Source: Jaltomata sinuosa (lineage: Eukaryota > Streptophyta > Magnoliopsida > Solanales > Solanaceae). From it: a stretch of DNA of 64,000 bases. Within the stretch, counting starts at the first letter, position 1. Every line of letters begins with the position of its first letter. The notes under the pieces were generated by a model. That model made no database searches. It was given only the letters and a program-made list of their open reading frames with translations, and had not been told where the DNA came from. The translations under genes and the position numbers were made by a program. The stretch is taken from contig QJPP01001557.1 of the NCBI GenBank assembly GCA_003996215.1, positions 186,001 through 250,000 of the forward strand, written 5' to 3'. Below are positions 12,116 to 24,124 of this stretch, piece by piece.

Positions 12116-14145
12116 TCTTTCTTTATTTTTCTGCCAATTTTTTTCTAATTTCAGTCTTTTTCTTTGTTTGAATTCAAAAACCAAGACATTTCTTCCTTGT
12201 TTGTTACTTCTAAAAAAATTTCTCCTTGGAGATTCTATAAAAACTCTATGCCCTGACAAAACCTCCTATTAAACAAACAAAGATATCAACATATATAAAG
12301 AAAGAAAAGAGAGAGAGAGAGAGAGAAATTGTTTTATGGCTTAGATTTGAAGGGATTATGTCATATGTCCACCGCCATGAAGTTTCCGGTAGGCCGTGAA
12401 CTTCATCATACGTAGGAGGTAGCAGGTATTCAGTGGAAGTAAGTCATAATTGTAACACCTAATGGTATAAATCTCTCATACAATAGGTGTTGGTTCAATT
12501 TTCACTGTTCGTCTAGCAAAATAAAAATGATTCGTTCGTTCTTATCTCTCTTCTATTCTTGAGATCTGTTTGGATCTTGAGTTATTAGGTACTAATAAAT
12601 ACCATTCAAGTTGAATTATTAGAAAAAACAAAAGTTGTACTTCTTGACATCATTTTATGTTCTTAATTTTGGCACTAAAGCGCTTATAATTAAGCTTGTC
12701 ATATGACATAGATGAAATAAATTAAAAATGAGTTTTTATTCATGAATCAAATCTTATTGGAACTGTCCATATTAAATTCATCCTTCGAGATAACATTTGA
12801 ATTATTTTTTACCTTCATTTATTGGACTTTGGTACTTCTTAGGATCTACTATTACTTATTTTTGGATGAATTTCTTTGTTTTTATTTTTAAAATTCTATT
12901 CTTTTGTATTTTGGTGCAGATTAAAAGTCTCATTGATTGGCTTTGCAAGAAGGAAAAAAAGTGCTCAAGATGTTTCAGCATAACATGTTCGATAGCCATA
13001 ATTTTTTGCTTGATATGACCCATAAAACACTCAAAAACGAGCTGGATTTGATTCAAGATGACAAATTCGAGACCAAATTGGGCACAAATATCATGGAAGC
13101 CCCATTTGGAGACGATCAAGATCCTAATAAACATCCAAAGAAGAAGCAGTACCATCGACACACTCGACATCAAATCCAAGAATTGGAGTTGTAAGCATTC
13201 ATTCATTCATTCATTTGTTCATCTTTTGGACATATATTTTTATTAAAAATAGTTTTGTGACATTACTTTTATAATTGTAATTTAATACTCCAATTAATCA
13301 TTTGAAAGGTTTTTTAAAGAATGTCCACTTCCTGATGATAAACAAAGAAAAGACTTGGGGAAAAGATCAGGGTTAGAGTCTTTGCAAGTAAAGTTTTAGT
13401 TCCAAAATAAACATACCCAAATGAAGGTAATAGGACTTCTATATTGTTTGATCAATCGTATTGTAACTTTAAATATAATATTTATTTTGATTATTACTTA
13501 AATTTTATTGTATTTTACTGTTATTTTTGTTGTTATATAACGACAAAAATTCTCATTTTGTGTAACAATTGATCTGGTGCTGTCGCATCGTTTCTTTTTC
13601 TTTTTCCTAATAGTTTCCCTTTGCTTATTATTGTAAAAAATCATTTTTTTATCCTTTATCTTACTTTTTTCAATAATAATTTAACCTTGTACTCTACTTT
13701 TCCTTATAATATTGTAGGTTTATCTTTCAAATTTCTTATGTATGACATTATATATGCAGAAAATAATTTAATCTATTATATTCATCAAAATAATATAGTA
13801 GTAAATTAAATTAAATATGTTATATTATGAAATGACACGTAACGATCATTCAAATAAGCTGTACTTTCCCTTATTTTTGGTGGATATAACGTATAATTAA
13901 ATTTTAGAATTGCTTTAAATGCTTGCATTCAGTGTAATTGAATATGAGATCAATTCATGCAAAATAATACTAATTCAATGGAATTAATTGGGCTTTTTAA
14001 TTAAATGTTGGCAGTCTCAACATGAAAGACATGAAAACACACAATTGAGCAATGAGAATGACAAACTTCGTGCCAAAATAATCTTATCACTTATAAAGAA
14101 ACATTTACAACTGTGACATATCCAAATAATCTTTTCACTTATAGA
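12116..14145 (+). pseudogene. HD-ZIP class IV homeobox gene, 5' fragment, copy B
   Basis: Duplicate of 1011-3001. TATA-like box 12235-12244, GA-repeat leader, 5'UTR intron 12439-12919, start ATG 12970 (MFQHNMFDSHNF), coding exon to 13190 with an intact GTAAGC donor, exon 13309-13426, and exon from 14015 with QHERHENTQLSNENDKLRA. Unlike copy A the donor and the Gln of QHERHEN are intact, but the invariant homeodomain Trp is a TAG stop (KF-stop-FQNK, about 13396), and a one-base shift separates KLRA from the following NNLITYKETFTTVTYPNN. The E1 LTR begins at 14146 inside this exon; everything downstream (zipper, START domain) is lost. A truncated peptide of at most about 110 residues could be made if it were transcribed. 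Confidence 0.85.
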
Positions 14146-16156
14146 TGTTGTAACACCCCAGAATTCGAACCAACATTTTAACTTAAAATTTCTAAAATTT
14201 CTGCAACTTTCAGGGTCCATAGAACAAGTCCACAAGCCGTGGACAAGCCTCGTGGAATCAGACCTACAGGCTGACCTCTGGGCATGAAACCATGAGAGGT
14301 TCCATGGGCCGTGGACAGTTCCATGAGCTTTGGTTTCCTCTCGTGGAAATCAAACCTGAGGGTTCTCATTCTTTCAAGAACCACAGGCAGGTTCCACGAG
14401 TCGTGCAAGGTTCCATGAGTTGTGAACCTCACCCATGAAAATCAAACCCAAAGCATGCAAAATGGACAAGAAATCACGACCATCAACCACGAGCCACGGT
14501 TCAATCTACGGGCCGTGGTTAGGGCCCGTGGAAACCTGAGCCGAGTACCTTCAGCAGTTTTTCAAGCTTATTTTCTAGGGATATTTTTGTAAATCTCCAA
14601 TTTTTTAACTCTGAAATTAAGTCATTTCAGGCCAAATTAAAGGGTTTTTATTCCCACTTAGTTAGATTTTCATTCATTCTCTCAAAATCAAGTTTTCAAA
14701 GAAAAAAAAGGATTCTTCTCTCAAGCTCCAAGGCCTAGAGTTCCTTCTCCAAGTCTCCATCTTCAGATTCTTGCTAAGAAAGCTTTGTGTTAAGGTATAT
14801 GGGTATTCTATAAGGTTCTTGTTTTATTCTTATGCTCAAAACCTATAATTTCACCTTGGGTTTATAAAATTGAGGAATTAGGGTTCTTACAAAATTATGA
14901 TTTTTCCTATTAAACTGATTTAGTTACATTGTAATATGCTTTCTAATCCCTTGTGCATGATTTTATATGCGATTCTATAAGTAATTCTAAAAGCCCATGA
15001 GTTGAGAATGATTTCTAGCATGATTTTACCCTATTGCATATTTTCAAGCTAAATTGACATATTTAGATAACATGACCTTAATTATTTATGAAATTAGCAT
15101 GCCTAGTTCTTAAAGCTATGAATTTTAAAAATAAAATATGTTTTGAACTAGGGATATGCTATGCTTAAAGACTTATGAATTTATGAATAACATGGCATCT
15201 AGATATATCCACATGCTTTACAAATGATTTTGACATCTAGATATGTCACATATTATATATGAGCTATATGTATATTTTGAGAGTAGTATTTAGCACTGAG
15301 CTGACGAGGGTTCTAGATAACCTAAGTCAAGAACTACATTGCCACGGTAGGTTTCCCTTTGTGGATCACTTTAGGATCCTTATATTTATGGTTCTAATCT
15401 TAGCCAATTAGGACATTCTTTTTCAGTGTGGGTGTATGACATTGGAATTCATGATGCTCACATAGTTTATGTTAATTACGAGAATCTCTCACAGAAATAG
15501 TTTTAAGTATATGAATGTATTTGACTCTTTCTTTTTAAGTTTCAGACTTATTACTTATGACTTATGATTATAAATATGTTTTCAACTTATGATATTGCAT
15601 TGAGTCACTACATTACAAATTTTACTACTATTACATGTTTTCAGCTTAAAGTATGTTTTGAGCATGTTTTATCACGGATTATGCATATCTCATATGCTCA
15701 GTAAATTCTATAGTACTGATCGCATACCTCTTTGTGCTACATCATTTCATGATGTAGATTCAGGCACTCGCTCCCAGACTCGTTGCTAGACCCAGCAAGA
15801 TTTTCAGTCACAGTTGGTGAGTTCTTATCATTCAAGGGCTAGTTATGATCTTTAGTTAGCTTTGATGTCTTTCATTCAGTACTTAGAGTTAGCTGGGGTC
15901 TTATCCCAGCGACTCATTCTATCAGTTTTAGAGGCTTTTCAGACATAGCTAGATAGTCAATATTTGATATTTCAGATTGTGATACTCTTAGACCTTTATC
16001 TCTATGAGGAGTTGGTTTTCTTATTACTTCTATTTATGCTTCCGCTATAAATATCTATGTTATGTTTAAGTCATGTTAAAGGCCAAGGGTTAGCTTTGGA
16101 TCACTTGTGATCTTAGGTCCCGTGTTACATCCAGGGGGTAGTCTTGAGGTGTGACA
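14146..16156 (+). mobile_element. E1 5' LTR, copy B (complete, about 2.0 kb)
   Basis: Begins TGTTGTAACACCCC and ends GTGACA, with a primer site five bases downstream, so both ends are fixed. It carries the CCAYGRGCCRTGG-type dyad cluster at about 14217-14535. This is the reference copy for reading the truncated LTRs at 3002 and 9091. It is inserted in HD-ZIP exon sequence. Confidence 0.9.
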
Positions 16157-16160
16157 AACT

Positions 16161-16172
16161 TGGTATCAGAGC
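16161..16172 (+). other. Primer binding site of E1 copy B (initiator Met tRNA)
   Basis: TGGTATCAGAGC, complementary to the 3' end of plant initiator tRNA-Met, four bases after the LTR end. This is the usual primer of plant chromovirus-type Ty3 elements. Confidence 0.9.
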
Positions 16173-16367
16173 TAGGTTTAAGAGTCTTAAGATGTTTGAA
16201 AGGCGCATTAAGTAGAGTCTTTTTCATGGGTGTGAAGCACGCCACACTTTTGATGGAGGGGCTACGAACCATTTTAGGAAAAACTTCACTTCTTTCATGT
16301 TCAACATCATGCGATAGAGTTTAACTCTATTTATCTTTTCTAATCTATTCTCTATGTATTTCAGATC

Positions 16368-17487
16368 ATGCCTTCTCGCAGAGCTAACGCCCGTAATGCT
16401 AATCCTCTAGTTTCAGACCACGAGGTAACAAATATTGAGTTTAGAAATGCCATCCAACTATTGGCACAAGCTGTGACCAATCAAGCTAATCAGCAGTCGC
16501 CCGATCCTGCTAACCCAAATGGTGGGACAACTGCTACCAGAGTTAGGGACTTCGTCTGTATAAATCTGCTAGAGTTTTTAGGGTCCAAGATTATTGAAGA
16601 CCCACAAAATTTCATAGATAAGGTAAAGAAGATTCTGGAGGTAATGCATATTACAGGTACTGACAGTGTTGAGCTAGATTCCCACCAGTTCAAGGATGTG
16701 GCTCACATTTGGTACACTTACTGAAAGGAAGGGATGGGCAGGAATGCAGCTCCTGTGACATGGGAGTGCTTTATTGAGGCTTTTCTAGGTAGGATATTCC
16801 CAAGGGAGTTGACAGAGGCTAAGGCTGAAGAGTTCATAAATTTGAGGTAGAAATCGATGTCAGTCCAGGAGTATGGTCTAAACTTCACTCAGCTTTCTAT
16901 GTATACTCTAGCTATGGTTGCCGAGCCGAGGGACCAGATGAGTAAGTTTGTTTTTCTGATGTATCTGACTTGGTTAAGAAAAAATGCAGGACAACTATGT
17001 TGTTGGGGGATATGTACATCTCTAGGCTTATGACACATGTTCAGTAGATTGAGGAATATAAGATAAAGTAGAGGGCAAGGGATAATAAAAGGGCCAGATT
17101 AGAGGATTTGGTTTTCAGTCAGTAGAGGTTTGGAGGTGGACACTGGTCTTCTTTTCAGAAGAGGTCATTAGGACCAGTGCCATCATCAACTAGTGCCCTT
17201 ACCCAGATATCCAGACCTAGACATGATCAGGAAGGTAGGGCATCAATCCCTCGTTCTTAGAGGAGTGTTACAAATGGGACTCCCTACCCTATTTGCAACA
17301 AGTATAGTAAGAGTAATCTTGGAGAGTGTCACTATGGCACAGGTGGATGTTTTGGATGTGGAGAGATGGGCCATAGGATTAATGATTGACCCTCAGCCAG
17401 ACAGAACAGTGGAGGTGGCAAGACTCAGGGTACTACTTCAGCAGCTCTAGCAGGCCATACATCTCAGCAAGGTACCACTTCTAGCAC
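16368..17487 (+). pseudogene. E1 gag, copy B, interrupted
   Basis: The gag start is preserved: ATG at 16368, MPSRRANARNANP, about 210 bases after the primer site. The frame runs 118 codons through a capsid-type segment (EFLGSKIIEDPQNFIDKVKKI) to a stop at 16722. The rest is readable in broken frames (PVTWECFIEAFLGR about 16757, AEEFINLR about 16826) to two zinc-knuckle remnants at about 17298-17392, where C-F-G-C-G-E-M-G-H is followed by a stop in place of the last Cys. At 17488 a solo LTR interrupts it; the sequence resumes at 19867. Confidence 0.85.
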
Positions 17488-19866
17488 TGTAATGACCTGT
17501 TCAGTTGTTATTAAAAGGGCACCTTATTTTGAGTTACGAAAACTATTGAAATATGATCTCGATTTAAATTGGGGTAACGTGACAAAATCTTAGAATTAGA
17601 AGTTTTGCTAAGGCTGATAGCATCTCGCTATAGCAAGAATTATCCTGTAATAGCGCCATTGCTATCGCGGTCGTCAGGCTGCTATACCGGGCTGACTGAA
17701 CTAATAACCAAAAACTCAGATTTTATATTGACTTCTCCTCTTCAGTTGTAAAAAGATATGGGTTGCTCCAAAAACTCTTCTAGGCTGCCCTGTAGCTTGA
17801 ACGCACTAGAGATGAGGGATTTCCACTCAGATGGGGTAAAACCCATGGATTTCATGCCTACTTTCCATCAAAATTTGCCTTCACGGAGCTTAAGCTCACA
17901 TTCAGACGTCTGTAGTAGCTGCTTGGCGTTCAGGTAGGCTAGGTTTAACTGAGTAGTTTAGTACTATTTTGGAAGGCATAACATATTGTAGATTGATGGG
18001 AGATTTCCTGCTTAGGCATTCGGGTACGGAGTTTGGATGGATAAACCTACTTACCCTTGCTGATTGGGTGGGAATTTACTATTATGAGTAATATGACACT
18101 ATAATTGATTTATTGATTTAAATTATGATTGTTAATCCCTAGATAATCAAATTTGGGTGGGATCACAGAGCTAGTACTGATTAATTATAAGGGTTGTTAT
18201 GTCATAGCAGACTCTTTGGGTTGGTATAATAAGGGGACGGATGAGCTAGGAGGTACTAGGCTCTTGGTATTAGGTAATGGTTTTCTCGTGGATACATGTA
18301 TACTCTTAAATAAGTTCCAGGACCCGAGGTATATGAGCTAGTATGTTAATTACTTAGGCTGGGGTTAGTCTTCATATGGATCATCAAGGTTCAGATTATG
18401 AATTGTACTTATTGTGGTAGGTGATGGTTATTGAATCCTAATTCTTGAATGTGTGCATTATAACTATTTCTTTAGTATTATTTGCACCATGTGTATTCTG
18501 GGAAAAAGGGAATAAGTGTTAGAGATGTCTTAAGTATCAATTGCATGTAATGAACTATTTTAAATGCTTATTGTTTTTTACAAGTGTGGTATGTATTTAT
18601 TATGGTTGTGATTATTGTGATATTTTTTATTATTTGGTTGGCTCGGGTACCACACCTGATACAGATTATTGGTTGGCTTGGGTACCACACTAGGTACAAA
18701 TTCATTATTGTTGGATCGGGTACCACGCCTAGTATGGGTTGATTTTGATATGTGTGTTGATTCTTCGAGTGAACCATGCTTGTTTACTATTGTTATCATA
18801 TATATTAGTTCCATGAGCAAACCAAGCTTATTTTCTGTGATGTTCTATTATATGTTAGTCCATGAGTGATCGAGCTAGTGTGTTTAAATGTTTAAGTAGG
18901 TTTATTGAGTAAATCGAATTACTTATTGGCACCACATACGATGTCCTAGGGATCTTTGGGTAGTCCGATTATTTGGAGGGTATGACAAAGTTGGTGGTGT
19001 CTGTCAATGTGGTTGGGACATGTCTTATATAGTGGTTAAGTCAGAATGATAACTGAGAGTTTTACAGGTTGGTCCATTAAATTGGCTAAGGATTAAGGGT
19101 CAAGGTTGTTGATTAGGATCTTAAGTGAGAGAGAAGGACTTGCTAATAGGGATAGTTAGCAATTTCATTTCAGGACTGAGACTGATGAGGTATTTCTAGT
19201 GTTTGTCAAGATAGTAAGGCTTGGAGAGTCTTAGTATTATAAGGGGTCAGGTTATGACCGGAACAAAGGGGTGGAATGCACTCTAATGGTGGAGTTGGCA
19301 GCAGAATGAGGTAGGGAGGCTTAGGAAAGAGTGTGTAAAGTCTATGGGTAATTTATCTGGGTAGTAGGTGTTGTTAATAAGGGACCCTGACTGTGTAACT
19401 TCAAGTTGTATGCTTTTATTTGGATATTTACATGATGTTATATGATGGATTTGAGTCGATCGATGATGCCTACCAGTATATATTATTTGTACTGATACTA
19501 CTCTTGCTATGCCTTTTGGGTATAGGTTTGGTTGTAGGATTCTATAGATGTTTCAGGTATGACAATGAATGATCTCTAGCAGCTTCCACTCATCTCTTTC
19601 CTATGGTGGGAGCTGTGTCTTACTTTGTTTTGTACTTCTCTTAGAAGCACTTGTACCTGTTTAGACTAGTTCCTAGGGAGAGGTTCAATTGTATTTTTAA
19701 AAGGTTTTATTGTAATTAATGTTTGAGATTGGTTTTTATTTTATTAAGAAAAATTTACATATTTTCTTATTTACTTCTGCATTCCTGTTTAATCGGGTGG
19801 TAAGGATTCTCCTATCTAGGTGATTTAGAGTAGGTGTCTGTACTATCCAATAGTTGGGTCTTGACA
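17488..19866 (+). mobile_element. Solo LTR (Ty3/gypsy), 2.38 kb
   Basis: Starts TGTAATGACC and ends TTGACA, with no internal region. It is bounded by AGCAC (17483-17487) and ACCAC (19867-19871), an imperfect 5-bp target duplication. Joining the flanks restores E1 sequence as in copy A around 5415-5425. It is related to the E2 LTRs: same start, CGCTATAGC-type dyads (about 17603-17695) and GGTACCACxCCTxGTA repeats (about 18643-18740), but clearly diverged. It arose by recombination between the two LTRs of a full element. Confidence 0.85.
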
Positions 19867-21750
19867 ACCACAGGTGGTGGTCAGCATCAAAACCGTCTCT
19901 ATGTTATGTCGTCTCTCCAGGACCATGGGGACTCACCCGATGTAGTCACTGGTATGTTATGAGTCTTCTCCATTGATATTTATGCTTTGTTAGACCTAGG
20001 TGATTTATTGTCTTTTATGACCCCATATATTGCTTGCATGTTTGGAGTCAGTCCTGAACAACTCCTAGAACCCTTTTATATCTCCACTCCAGTTGGTGAG
20101 TCAGTCCTAGCAAATAAGGTATACATAAATTGCCCTATCTCAGTCCTCCATAGATTTATCTCAGAAGACTTAGCGGAATTAGACATGAAAGATTTTGACA
20201 TCATTCTTTGCATGGATTAGCTACATGCATGTTACACCTCAATCGACTGCAGAACCAGAGTCATACATTTTAGTTTCCTAATGAATCTGTATTAGTGTGG
20301 CATGGTAGTATTCCATCATCGAAAGGTCATTTCATATCTTACCTCAAGGTTAGGAAAATAATCTCTAAGGGGTATGTCTATCATATAGTTCGAGTTATGG
20401 ATTCTAAGTTTCAAACCCCATCTCTTTAGTCAGTTCCAATAGTAAGTGAATTTCTTGAAGTCTATCGAGGGGATCTGCCCAGAGTCACTCCCGAGTGGGA
20501 GATTGACTTTGGGATACACTTTCCCCCAGATTTGCAACTTATATCTATTTCTCCTTATAGAATGGCTCCAACAAAACTTAAAAAATTGAAAGAGAAGTTG
20601 ATAGACCTTTTAGATAAGGGTTTTATCAGGCCTAGCATCTCTCTATGGGGTGCCCCAGTCCTCTTCATATGTAAGAAAGGTGGTTCGCTCAGAATATGTA
20701 TCGACTATCATAAGTTGAATAAGGTTATAATCAAGAATAAGTATCCCATCCTTAGGATTGATGACTTGTTCGACTAGCTTTACGGTGCCAGTTACTTCTC
20801 CAAAATTGACCTCAGATTCCTATTATCATCAGCTTAGAGTTAGAGAGTGTGACATTCTGAAGACAGCCTTCAGAACTCGGTATGGCAACTATGAATTTGT
20901 TGTTATGTCTTTTGGACTGACGAATACTCTTGTAGCCTTTATGGAATTGATGAACAAGCTATTGAAGCAGTACTTGAGTATGTTTATTATTGTCTTTATT
21001 GAAGACATTCTTATCTACTCTCGAAGTGAGGAGAAGCATGCAAGCTATTTAAGGGTTGTGTTGCAAACACTCAAGGATCCTCAGTTGTTTGCTAAGTTCA
21101 GTAAGTGTGAATTCTGATTGCAGTCAGTTGCTTTTTTAGGTCATGTAGTATCTAAAGAAGGCATTCAGGTAGATTCACAGAAGATAGAGGCAGTAAAGAA
21201 CTAGCCTAGACCCACTTCCCCGATAGATATCAGAAGCTTTTTAGGTTTGGATGGATACTACAGAAGATTTGTGGATGGGTTTTCATCCATAGCTGCTCCA
21301 TTAACCAGGTTAACTCAGAAAAAAGGTTTAGTTTCAGTGGTCGGATGAGTGTAAGAAGAACTTCCAGGAATTAAAGACTAGGTTGACCACAACTCCAGTT
21401 TTGGCTGTACCAGAGGGCTTAGATAGCTTTATTGTGTATTGTGAGGCATCTAGAGTTGTCTTGGGTTATTTTTTGATGCATCACGGTAAGGTAATTGCTT
21501 ATACTTCTAAACAACTTAAGATTCATGAGAAAAACTACCCGACTCATGATCTTGAGCTAACAACTGTGGTTTTTGCTTTAAGGATTTGGAAGCACTACTT
21601 GTATGGTGTCCATGTAGATATGTTTACTGACCATAAGAGTTTCTAATATGTGTTTACTCAGAAGGAATTGAATCTTCGTCAAAGAAGCTGCCTTGAGCTT
21701 CTTAAGGACTATGACATGAGTGTCAATTACCATTCGGGTAAGGCCAATAT
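19867..21750 (+). pseudogene. E1 pol, copy B, first part
   Basis: Continues E1 after the solo LTR: protease-region sequence (open 19987-20220), then reverse transcriptase pieces in open stretches 20532-20777 (APTKLKKLKEKLIDLLDKGFIRPS) and 20758-21117, and RNase H 21383-21646. The catalytic motif reads FIEDI (about 20997) instead of FIDDI, so the reverse transcriptase is inactive even without the stops. The RNase H tail (about 21720-21750) is cut by E2 and resumes at 31325. Confidence 0.85.
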
Positions 21751-23914
21751 TGTAATGACTGGGTTCTTCATTATGGGTAAACCTTTCGTGCCAAGTTTAG
21801 AGTTAGAAAACATTCGGGTTTGGGAGTAAAATTCTTGGTTAGGCTAGTCTCGGCCAGTTTTAGAGTAAGATATCGTCTAGGGAAATCCGGTTGAGGATTG
21901 GGTAACGTGTCTTGTCTTGAGCTAGTTTTCCTTGTAGCTAAGACATTGAGGAGTTTAGAGGAATTTTTGGAGGTAAATTCGGGTAAGTAGAACTCTCGAT
22001 ATGAGGGTTGACGTGAAGGGGTTATTCCAGAACGTCAGAAAATTAAATGTGTTGTAAAATAGGCACTTTTGGGGAACTTTAAGACTTTATGTCCCATGTC
22101 AACCACCATAGCGGTTGACACATCTCTACAGCAACCTCTGCTATAGCAGAGAAATTACTGCTATAGCAGAAGTCAATGTCGGTCAGCACCGTTATAGCGG
22201 AGGGTACCGCTATACCGGAGCATGGATTGCCATAGCGGACGAGTCAGTATTTAATGCAGAAAACTTCTCCAAAATGTTCAGTTTTCATCAAGAACGTTTT
22301 GGGAGAAGGGCAAGGAGATTTTGGGTGAACGTACTCTGTTTTCCACCATTTTCATCCCAAATGTAAGGATTCTACTCCTCTAACTTATTACTATCATTCC
22401 TATGGAGTAGAATTACTAGTTGGGAACTTGGGAAGAGGTTTGGATTGACCTATAAATGGTAGAATCTGGGAAAAAAGAGGATTCTAGGGAGTAGAAGTCC
22501 TGGGGTCTTGTTAATTATTGTTGGGTTATGATTATTTAGCCATAATTTTCTAAACTTATCCATAAAAATGGCAGCATTAGGTGAATTGATGGTGGGAAAG
22601 CCCGGAAAAGAGATGAAATGATCATAGTTTGTCCTGGGATTGGGATTTTTGCATAATCCAGGTATTTTAGGCCAGAAATTGAATAGTTATTGTATGTTTG
22701 TTTTTAGACCAAGAACAAGCAAGAACTTTGGAAAGCGGGAAGGCTCTGGTTCAATAGATCTTTTGAATAATTTGAGGTAGGTGATGGTTACTGATTTCCC
22801 AATATGCATTATATGTTCATGTACCATTATTTAGTAATGTATGAGTTGCATGCTTAGAGGATGAGTTGTGAATGTTTAATTGTCCGTTTATCAGTCTGGT
22901 GAAATGAACTTGTTTATTGCTTGTTGGTTTACAAGTATGGTTGTTTATTATTTGTGATTGATTTGACTTGGTGTGACATTCGGTTGGCTCGGGTACCACA
23001 CCTGGTATGGGAATACTAATGGTTGGCTCAGGTACCACGCCTGGTACGGGAACACTAATGGTTGGCTTGGGTACCATGCCTGGTATGAGAATTCATAATA
23101 GTTGGCTCAGGTACCACGCCTAGTACAGGTTATTTTAATTGCATTGTTGTGTTCTTTCGATGGTTCCATGAGTGGATCGGGTTGCACTTTTTGACTGTGA
23201 GTATTGCATATGGTCCATGAGAGGACGGGTGGTTATATCAAATTATGAGATTGGTCTTAGTGTAGGCCGAATTGCATGTCTAACACTTAGGTGATGTTAG
23301 GAGGATCCTTGGTGGGTCCGGGCTATGTAAAAAGGGTATATGACTATATGTTGTTGTCTTTGAGTATGGTCAATGATTGTTATTTGGTTCATGTGCTACT
23401 AAGCTAAGGAAAAGATTTGTAATCTAGGTATATTGTTAGCTTGTTCACATGTTGGAGCTGGCCAATGATTCTACCAGTACACGGTGTTGTGTACTAATTC
23501 TGCATTTGCTTTTATTTTTGTGCGTATAGGCAATCTTTCGGTGGCTGACATGCGACCTCACTTGTAGTCCCGACATTTCCAGATTACAAGGGTGAGCTAC
23601 TTCAGTCGAGCTACCATGTTATCTTCATTTAAGTTGTTGCCCAGTTGTTTCGGGCTTAAGCTCTCTCTTATTTTATTTGGGATTGTATCCCCGTATTCTA
23701 GACGATTAGAAGTATATTTTGGTACGGTGACTTTCAGGTTCTATGGAGGATTTTTCTGCAGAATTTATGATGTTATTGTTTAAGATATTAAATTGCTAGT
23801 TTATTTATTTGCACACTGGTTTTAAGGTGTTAGATTGTGCTAAGTGTCGATTATTATTGGTTTGCTTATCCGGGGGTTGGGTGGGTGCCACTAATGGCGG
23901 CTTTGGTTGTGACA
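21751..23914 (+). repeat. E2 5' LTR
   Basis: TGTAATGACTGGG to GTGACA, 2164 bases. It contains a cluster of CGCTATAGCG-like dyads (about 22113-22235) and four tandem copies of a roughly 39-base unit with GGCTCGGGTACCACACCTGGTA (starts near 22982, 23021, 23060 and 23101). Confidence 0.9.
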
Positions 23915-23918
23915 AAGA

Positions 23919-23931
23919 TGGTTTAAGAGCC
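23919..23931 (+). other. E2 primer binding site, degraded
   Basis: TGGTTTAAGAGCC, two differences from the initiator-Met primer site TGGTATCAGAGCC, four bases after the LTR end. Confidence 0.7.
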
Positions 23932-24124
23932 CTAGGTCCGTTGATCTCATTGCACCAAAATGAGTCTAGTAGAGTCTTGCGGAATGGTACGGAGACGTCT
24001 ATACTTTTCTTCGAGAGGCTATAGGACTTTAAGAAAACTATCTCTTCTTTCTTCCTTTGTGCTATAACTTGATTCCAATTGGTATCTGGTGATATGAATT
24101 GGTATCTAACTCTTCTATCCGCAG

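Noticed and set aside
22817..23077. Minus-strand open stretch with repeated PEPT/PGVV-like residues
   Set aside because: It is the 39-base LTR repeat read backwards; the same pattern appears at 18568-18820. No gene context.
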